In this document: positions 6,464-10,034 of the stretch, piece by piece
Numbering within the stretch: position 1 is the first letter of the stretch
How the letters are laid out: each line of letters begins with the position of its first letter
Origin: Lachnospiraceae bacterium
Lineage (GTDB): Bacteria > Bacillota > Clostridia > Lachnospirales > Lachnospiraceae
Reading direction: 5' to 3'
DNA length: 10,034 nt
NCBI GenBank assembly: GCA_009787745.1
Contig: WQST01000073.1
Coordinates: forward strand, 1-10,034
Position numbers and translations under genes: made by a program
The notes under the pieces: generated by a model
What the model saw: only the letters and a program-made list of their open reading frames with translations
Told to the model about the DNA's origin: nothing
Database searches by the model: none

Positions 6464-6503
6464 AGGCTGTTGTAACTGATTTTTGGTTACAGCAGTCTTT
6501 TTT
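6464..6503 (+). terminator. Intrinsic terminator after the purC-like gene
   Basis: AGGCTGTTGTAAC (6464-6476) pairs with GTTACAGCAGTCT (6486-6498) over 13 bp, including two G-U wobbles, with a 9-nt loop, and runs directly into a T tract to 6503. It starts 19 nt after the stop codon. This is a textbook Rho-independent terminator. Confidence 0.93.
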
Positions 6504-6567
6504 GCGAAAGATTGACCGTGAATAACAAAGAAAATAGCAAATTAATAGCACAAATAGCTAAAAATAC

Positions 6568-6596
6568 TTGAAATTTTGGACTATTTCTAGTAAGAT
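6568..6596 (+). promoter_or_regulatory. Candidate promoter of the secreted repeat protein
   Basis: TTGAAA at 6568-6573, a 17-bp spacer and TAAGAT at 6591-6596. A second overlapping pair with the same spacer, TTGGAC 6576-6581 and TAATAC 6599-6604, is also possible. Either gives a leader of roughly 90-100 nt ending in the hairpin at 6663-6685. Confidence 0.45.
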
Positions 6597-6662
6597 AATA
6601 ATACAGAATTAGTATAGAGATGACATCTTGAAGCAGCCAATGGAAGTTTAATTTATTTTTCA

Positions 6663-6685
6663 GTTCGCAAGCTCTGCTTGCGAAT
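6663..6685 (+). repeat. 10-bp inverted repeat (hairpin) before the ribosome binding site
   Basis: TTCGCAAGC and GCTTGCGAA are perfect inverted repeats around a 3-nt TCT loop; an outer G-T wobble makes 10 bp. It ends 3 nt before the GGGGA binding site (6689-6693) of the gene at 6701. No U-run follows, so it is not a terminator. It could control translation or mRNA stability, or be a copy of a small dispersed palindrome. Confidence 0.75.
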
Positions 6686-6700
6686 CATGGGGATTATAAT

Positions 6701-7975
6701 ATGAGGGAAAATAGAAATACATATCTAAAAAAAATAATTATTTTATTATGCATCGGAGCGTTTTGGATAAATACAATTCTTGGTTTAAGTGCAGTCGGAA
6801 CGGAAGCCGCACAACAAATCTTTGATCCTGTTTATTATGCGGAAAACAATCCTGATGTCGTCGAAGTGTTTGGTTATAGTGAAGAATTAATGCTGGCACA
6901 TTATCTGGAGTACGGACGCTATGAAGGAAGATCGGCGAGTAAAGATTTTAATTTGATGTCTTACCGTAACCGGTATGACGACTTAGAAAATGCTTTCGGC
7001 GATAATCTTGATGCCTATCCTGCACACTATCTGGAATATGGTATTGTTGAAGGGCGTAATGCGGGATGGGAAACCATTGAACAGTGGCATGAAACAGCAG
7101 AAGAAGCAGATGAAGAAGAGGAAGCTGACGAAGAAGATATTGAAGAGGCCGAGAAACGGAAAATTATGTCCGTTATGACATATAAGAGTGATTGCAGTGA
7201 AAGATATTTTTTGCAATCCCTGGAAGAATATGATTTTGATGGGAATAAGCAAGCTATCTACAATTATGATATTGACGGAGCGTTACTTGATTATAGTTTT
7301 TGGGAATATAGTGAAATATTAGATGATGATGTCGTTTTACATGAAATTCGCGTATTCTTATATAAAGATGACGTCATATATTTGCGTGAATTATACCAAT
7401 TCAATGAGACATGGAACAGTAAATCACGACGGGAGTTTAACCGTGACGGAATCATGATTGCATATGATATTAGCGAATATGATGAATTGGATCGATTAAT
7501 TGAAATCCATAATTACGATACCGACGAACAGCTAATCGGTTATAAGAAATATGAATATAATGATATTGAAAGTGTAATCAATATCACGATATCTGAATTT
7601 GACCAAGACGGTAACGCCATTGAGTCCTACCAAAGACAAGAATATGACCACAATGGAAATGTTGTTATTGAATTTATAAGTAATGATGAAGAAAATGAGT
7701 ACGAATCAGTCAGGCGTGTATTTGATTTTGCGACTGGTAATTTGCTGACGGAATATCGTTATGATTTTGACGGAAGCATCCTTTATTCGATTATAAATGA
7801 GCATGATGAAGAAGGAAATTGGACTTCATTTGCCTATCATGAATCATTCCTTACTACGATCAGTAAATTTGATTGGGAAGGAAATATCTTAGCATATGAT
7901 GTATATAAGCATGATGGGTTAGTGGAAGAATGTTACTTTTACGAATATACATTTTTTGCGGAAATATTGGAATAA
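6701..7975 (+). CDS. Secreted acidic repeat protein of unknown function
   Basis: The product is 424 residues. Residues 1-11 are basic and 12-31 hydrophobic, then AVGTEAAQ gives a likely signal-peptidase site near residue 36-38. Residues 40-78 and 82-120 are two tandem repeats, each with (F/Y)xxxYYxxNNPDxxxxFG-like beginnings and the ending HYLEYGxxEGR (67-77 and 109-119); these occur in secreted proteins of Lachnospiraceae, role unknown to me. Residues 130-152 are a Glu/Asp-rich linker. From about 176 to 405 there are at least eight weak copies of [YFH]DxxGN (e.g. YDFDGN 177-182, FDQDGN 300-305, YDHNGN 315-320, FDWEGN 390-395) in Tyr-rich beta-strand-like sequence, similar to YD/RHS-type or other beta-repeat proteins. 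There is no LPXTG anchor, SLH domain or catalytic motif. GGGGA at 6689-6693 precedes ATG by 7 nt. The gene is visibly more AT-rich than the sugar genes beside it. Confidence 0.8.
   Translation: MRENRNTYLKKIIILLCIGAFWINTILGLSAVGTEAAQQIFDPVYYAENNPDVVEVFGYSEELMLAHYLEYGRYEGRSASKDFNLMSYRNRYDDLENAFGDNLDAYPAHYLEYGIVEGRNAGWETIEQWHETAEEADEEEEADEEDIEEAEKRKIMSVMTYKSDCSERYFLQSLEEYDFDGNKQAIYNYDIDGALLDYSFWEYSEILDDDVVLHEIRVFLYKDDVIYLRELYQFNETWNSKSRREFNRDGIMIAYDISEYDELDRLIEIHNYDTDEQLIGYKKYEYNDIESVINITISEFDQDGNAIESYQRQEYDHNGNVVIEFISNDEENEYESVRRVFDFATGNLLTEYRYDFDGSILYSIINEHDEEGNWTSFAYHESFLTTISKFDWEGNILAYDVYKHDGLVEECYFYEYTFFAEILE
6818..7060 (+). repeat. Two tandem ~39-residue coding repeats (HYLEYGxxEGR)
   Basis: Residues 40-78 and 82-120 of the secreted protein share the pattern D-x(4)-Y...D...FG...AHYLEYGxxEGR. 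The protein similarity is clear but the DNA has diverged, so this is an old duplication and not a recent tandem repeat. Confidence 0.7.
7226..7915 (+). repeat. Degenerate YD/DG coding repeats
   Basis: At residues 176-405 of the secreted protein, [YFH]D-x-x-G-[NS] motifs recur at 177, 300, 315, 341, 354, 368 and 390, with weaker ones at 189, 246 and 271. Most spacings are about 12-15 residues or twice that, as expected from stacked beta-hairpins. Confidence 0.5.
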
Positions 7976-7992
7976 ATGCTTATGTCACTCCC

Positions 7993-9009
7993 TCACGAAC
8001 CATAACCATTAGGATTCTTACTCTGCCAATTCCACGCATCGGCGCACATTTCCTTAATTCCGAACTTGGCTTCCCAGGAAAGTTCGGCTTTGGCTTTGTC
8101 GGCATTTGCATAGCAGGCCGCGATATCACCCGGGCGGCGCGCTTTGATAGCGTAAGGAACTTTTACCCCGGTGACCGACTCGAAATTCTTCACCATCTCA
8201 AGGACACTATACCCTGTTCCCGTACCCAGATTGTATATCTTAAGCCCGACATTCTCCGAAACTTTTTTAAGCGCCTTAACATGCCCGTCTGCTAAGTCAA
8301 CTACATGTATATAATCCCGTACTCCCGTACCGTCGGGCGTATCATAATCATCACCGAAAACACTTAACTCAGGTAACTTACCGACAGCAACCTGCGAAAT
8401 AAAAGGCATCAGATTATTCGGAAGCCCATTCGGGTCTTCGCCGATCATCCCGCTTTCATGAGCGCCGACAGGATTAAAATAGCGTAAAATAATCACATTC
8501 CATTCAGGATCAGCCGTCTGCATATCGATTAGAATCTGCTCAAGCATTGATTTAGTCCATCCGTAGGGATTAGTACAAATTCCTTTCGGGCATTCTTCGG
8601 TAATCGGAACGAAAGCGGGATCGCCGTAAATCGTTGCGGATGAGGAAAAAATGATATTCTTGATCCCTTGACGTTTCATTTCATCGACCAATACTAAAGT
8701 CCCGGCAATATTATTCTGATAATACTCTAGCGGTTTCGCGACAGATTCGCCGACAGATTTAAGCCCTGCGAAATGTATGCAAGCAGTTATTTTTTCTTTG
8801 GCAAAAATATTACGTAAGGCATCACGGTCAAGGATATCCGCTTCATAAAAAGTGATTTCCTTCCCCGTAATATCCCTTACCCGTTCAAGGCTTGTGCGGC
8901 TGGAATTTGATAGATTGTCCGCTACCACGACATCATATCCTGCGTTTTGTAACTCTAAAACCGTATGACTTCCGATATACCCGGCTCCGCCTGTGACTAA
9001 TATTGACAT
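7993..9009 (-). CDS. galE: GalE, UDP-glucose 4-epimerase, probably also active on UDP-GlcNAc
   Basis: GalE interconverts UDP-glucose and UDP-galactose with bound NAD+, in the cytosol (Leloir pathway and glycan precursors). The product is 338 residues, matching E. coli GalE in length. Visible: the NAD-binding TGGAGYIGSH at 6-15, DNLSNSS at 31-37, HFAGLKSVGES at 79-89, catalytic Ser124 in SSSATIYG, and Tyr149 with Lys153 in NPYGWTK, at the same numbers as E. coli. RYFNPVGAH (176-184) and RRPGD (291-295) bind UDP. Residue 299 is Cys where E. coli has Tyr; a small residue there is known to admit N-acetylated sugars. GGAGG at 9016-9020 precedes the start by 6 nt. The gene follows the nucleotidyltransferase by 32 bp, probably in one transcript. 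Confidence 0.97.
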   Translation of the reverse strand: MSILVTGGAGYIGSHTVLELQNAGYDVVVADNLSNSSRTSLERVRDITGKEITFYEADILDRDALRNIFAKEKITACIHFAGLKSVGESVAKPLEYYQNNIAGTLVLVDEMKRQGIKNIIFSSSATIYGDPAFVPITEECPKGICTNPYGWTKSMLEQILIDMQTADPEWNVIILRYFNPVGAHESGMIGEDPNGLPNNLMPFISQVAVGKLPELSVFGDDYDTPDGTGVRDYIHVVDLADGHVKALKKVSENVGLKIYNLGTGTGYSVLEMVKNFESVTGVKVPYAIKARRPGDIAACYANADKAKAELSWEAKFGIKEMCADAWNWQSKNPNGYGS

Positions 9010-9015
9010 ACTTTT

Positions 9016-9020
9016 CCTCC
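9016..9020 (-). promoter_or_regulatory. Strong ribosome binding site of galE
   Basis: GGAGG on the minus strand lies 6 nt before the galE ATG. No promoter was seen in the 32-bp gap before it, supporting read-through from the upstream gene. Confidence 0.8.
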
Positions 9021-9041
9021 GAAATTATGAATGACACCCAT

Positions 9042-10034
9042 TTACAAATCTATCCCAATATCCAAACAAAGCTTTCTTGCACTTTCTACCGAATCGACCC
9101 CTGTCAGATTCTTAATCGGTGCGAACTCATTCTCCCTGACGACTTCATAAGGGAGACAGCTTTCCAGTTCATGAATCATATCAAGTACCAATTGCTCGAA
9201 TTTATATCCGTTCGGCGCGTCAGGCTTGACAATATTCCCGTCAGCGTCAAGATGGCTTATTTTCTTTTCGACAACATGCATCGGCAAGTTTTTGGCCATG
9301 ATTTCATCAAGGCTTTTGACATTGAAAAGGTAGTTAAGAATGACGCCGAAATTATATGCGGGCTCGCCTTTTTCGTCCTTTGCATCCATCAGTTCATCAG
9401 TCATGTCATAGTATTCAATAATCGAAGGGCGTTTATCTTCCAGACAAATATAGCCGATTTTTTCATCGCGGGCATTCTTGCGTACTACTTTAGCGCCGCA
9501 GACACAACCTTTGCTTAATGTCGCGCCGATAAAACAAGGATCACAAATCCGTTGTAAAACATTATCGACGGCAAAGATATTAAGCCATTCAATCCCGCTT
9601 TCCCTGATTTTATCGGCAATTCCCCATTTATTCATTGAGATATAAAAACCGCCGTTTCCATTCGGGGAAGTAGAAACTGTATCTTTGCACTCCAATAAGA
9701 CGTTGCCTTGATAATCCGTGGCAGGAGCCATATCCTGTTTAAAAAATGAGATGTAGGTTTCGTCATAACCAAAATAATGATGTTCCTTAAGGAAAGCGAT
9801 CGTCGTATCATGGTTTTTATCGCTGGTCATGATATAGAAAGGAATGAATACGCCGACTTGCTTGACGACATCCAGCAAATTTTCGAATAACCGCTGAAAA
9901 ATATAGACGGTCTTATTCAATCCGATATCATACATCCCTTTCGGGTTCTCGGAACCTAAACGCGTCCCCATTCCCCCGGCAAGTAAAACCGCGCCGACTT
10001 TTCCTTGCTTAATCGCTTGGATACCAATGGCGGT
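9042..10034 (-). CDS. UAP1/UDPGP-type UDP-sugar pyrophosphorylase (N-terminus outside window)
   Basis: The frame runs from TAA at 9042-9044 to the right edge, giving 330 residues; the true start is beyond the edge (family members are about 400 residues). It forms UDP-sugars from UTP and a sugar 1-phosphate. Numbering from the first visible residue: LLAGGMGTRLG (17-27) with NPKGMYDIG (30-38) is the UTP-binding signature; then FFKQDMAP (97-104), SPNGNGGFY (123-131), VDNVLQRICDPCFIG (156-170), IEYYDM (206-211), YNFGVI (227-232), NGYKFEQLVLD (275-285) and EFAPIKN (303-309). These match eukaryotic-type UDP-N-acetylglucosamine pyrophosphorylase (UAP1/AGX) better than bacterial GalU or GlmU. An internal Met at 9969-9971 is not the start, because the signature is split by it. 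It lies upstream of galE in the same direction. Substrate (GlcNAc-, GalNAc-, Glc- or Gal-1-P) cannot be decided here. Confidence 0.9.
   Translation of the reverse strand, partial: TAIGIQAIKQGKVGAVLLAGGMGTRLGSENPKGMYDIGLNKTVYIFQRLFENLLDVVKQVGVFIPFYIMTSDKNHDTTIAFLKEHHYFGYDETYISFFKQDMAPATDYQGNVLLECKDTVSTSPNGNGGFYISMNKWGIADKIRESGIEWLNIFAVDNVLQRICDPCFIGATLSKGCVCGAKVVRKNARDEKIGYICLEDKRPSIIEYYDMTDELMDAKDEKGEPAYNFGVILNYLFNVKSLDEIMAKNLPMHVVEKKISHLDADGNIVKPDAPNGYKFEQLVLDMIHELESCLPYEVVRENEFAPIKNLTGVDSVESARKLCLDIGIDL

Noticed and set aside
6695..6700. TATAAT directly before ATG 6701
   Set aside because: A promoter here would start transcription inside the coding region. It lies between a good ribosome binding site and the start codon, so it is just AT-rich spacer.
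7930..8295. 121-codon + strand frame over the end of the secreted protein gene and galE
   Set aside because: It is a shadow of galE on the other strand, with no ribosome binding site or known motif.
9003..9518. 171-codon open frame on the + strand
   Set aside because: It lies wholly antisense to the well-supported UAP1-like gene, has no recognisable family, and arises from that gene's codon bias.
1..10034. CRISPR arrays, insertion sequences, integrase genes, tRNA or rRNA genes
   Set aside because: None seen by reading. There are no regularly spaced direct repeats, transposase-like frames, or tRNA-like cloverleaf with a TTCRA loop. Small RNAs cannot be excluded without a search.

Overview
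The window is about 10 kb of bacterial chromosome, most likely from a Clostridia-type Firmicute close to Lachnospiraceae. This is inferred from: moderately AT-rich DNA with TATAAT-type promoters and GGAGG-type ribosome binding sites; a t6A/RNase Z gene block laid out as in that group; an MEP-pathway ispD; and a secreted protein with the HYLEYGxxEGR-type repeats common in that family's surface proteins. No mobile element, CRISPR array, rRNA or tRNA gene was seen.

Positions 1-4847 (+ strand) are a tRNA-maturation block. After the tail of a probable YcxB-like membrane protein come tsaE, a fused tsaB-rimI, a small CxxC/CxxC protein, rnz (tRNase Z), a single-pass membrane-anchored protein of unknown function, and tsaD. 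TsaB, TsaD and TsaE are the transferase side of N6-threonylcarbamoyl-adenosine (t6A37) synthesis; TsaC/Sua5 is not in the window. RNase Z matures tRNA 3' ends, and the RimI part should acetylate a ribosomal protein N-terminus. A near-consensus promoter lies across the rnz stop codon and starts a new unit for the membrane protein and perhaps tsaD.

Positions 4929-6503 (+) hold ispD (isoprenoid precursor synthesis) and a divergent purC-like gene. The purC-like gene has its own extended -10 promoter, a small leader hairpin and a clear intrinsic terminator.

Positions 6504-7975 (+) hold a leader with a strong 10-bp hairpin next to the ribosome binding site, then a secreted acidic repeat protein. 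This is the most accessory-looking gene of the window.

Positions 7993-10034 (- strand) hold galE and, upstream of it and cut by the window edge, a UAP1/UDPGP-type nucleotidyltransferase. They are 32 bp apart and probably co-transcribed, and they would make and epimerise UDP-sugars. GalE has Cys at the position of the E. coli Tyr299 gatekeeper, which suggests it can also handle UDP-GlcNAc/UDP-GalNAc. This pair ends tail-to-tail with the secreted-protein gene, with only 17 bp between stop codons.

Most of the window is conserved housekeeping sequence. The points worth a second look are the divergent PurC, the GalE gatekeeper with its UAP1-like partner, the secreted repeat protein, the small CxxC protein, the TsaB-RimI fusion, and the recurring hairpins just before ribosome binding sites. 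I found no convincing new multi-gene system.
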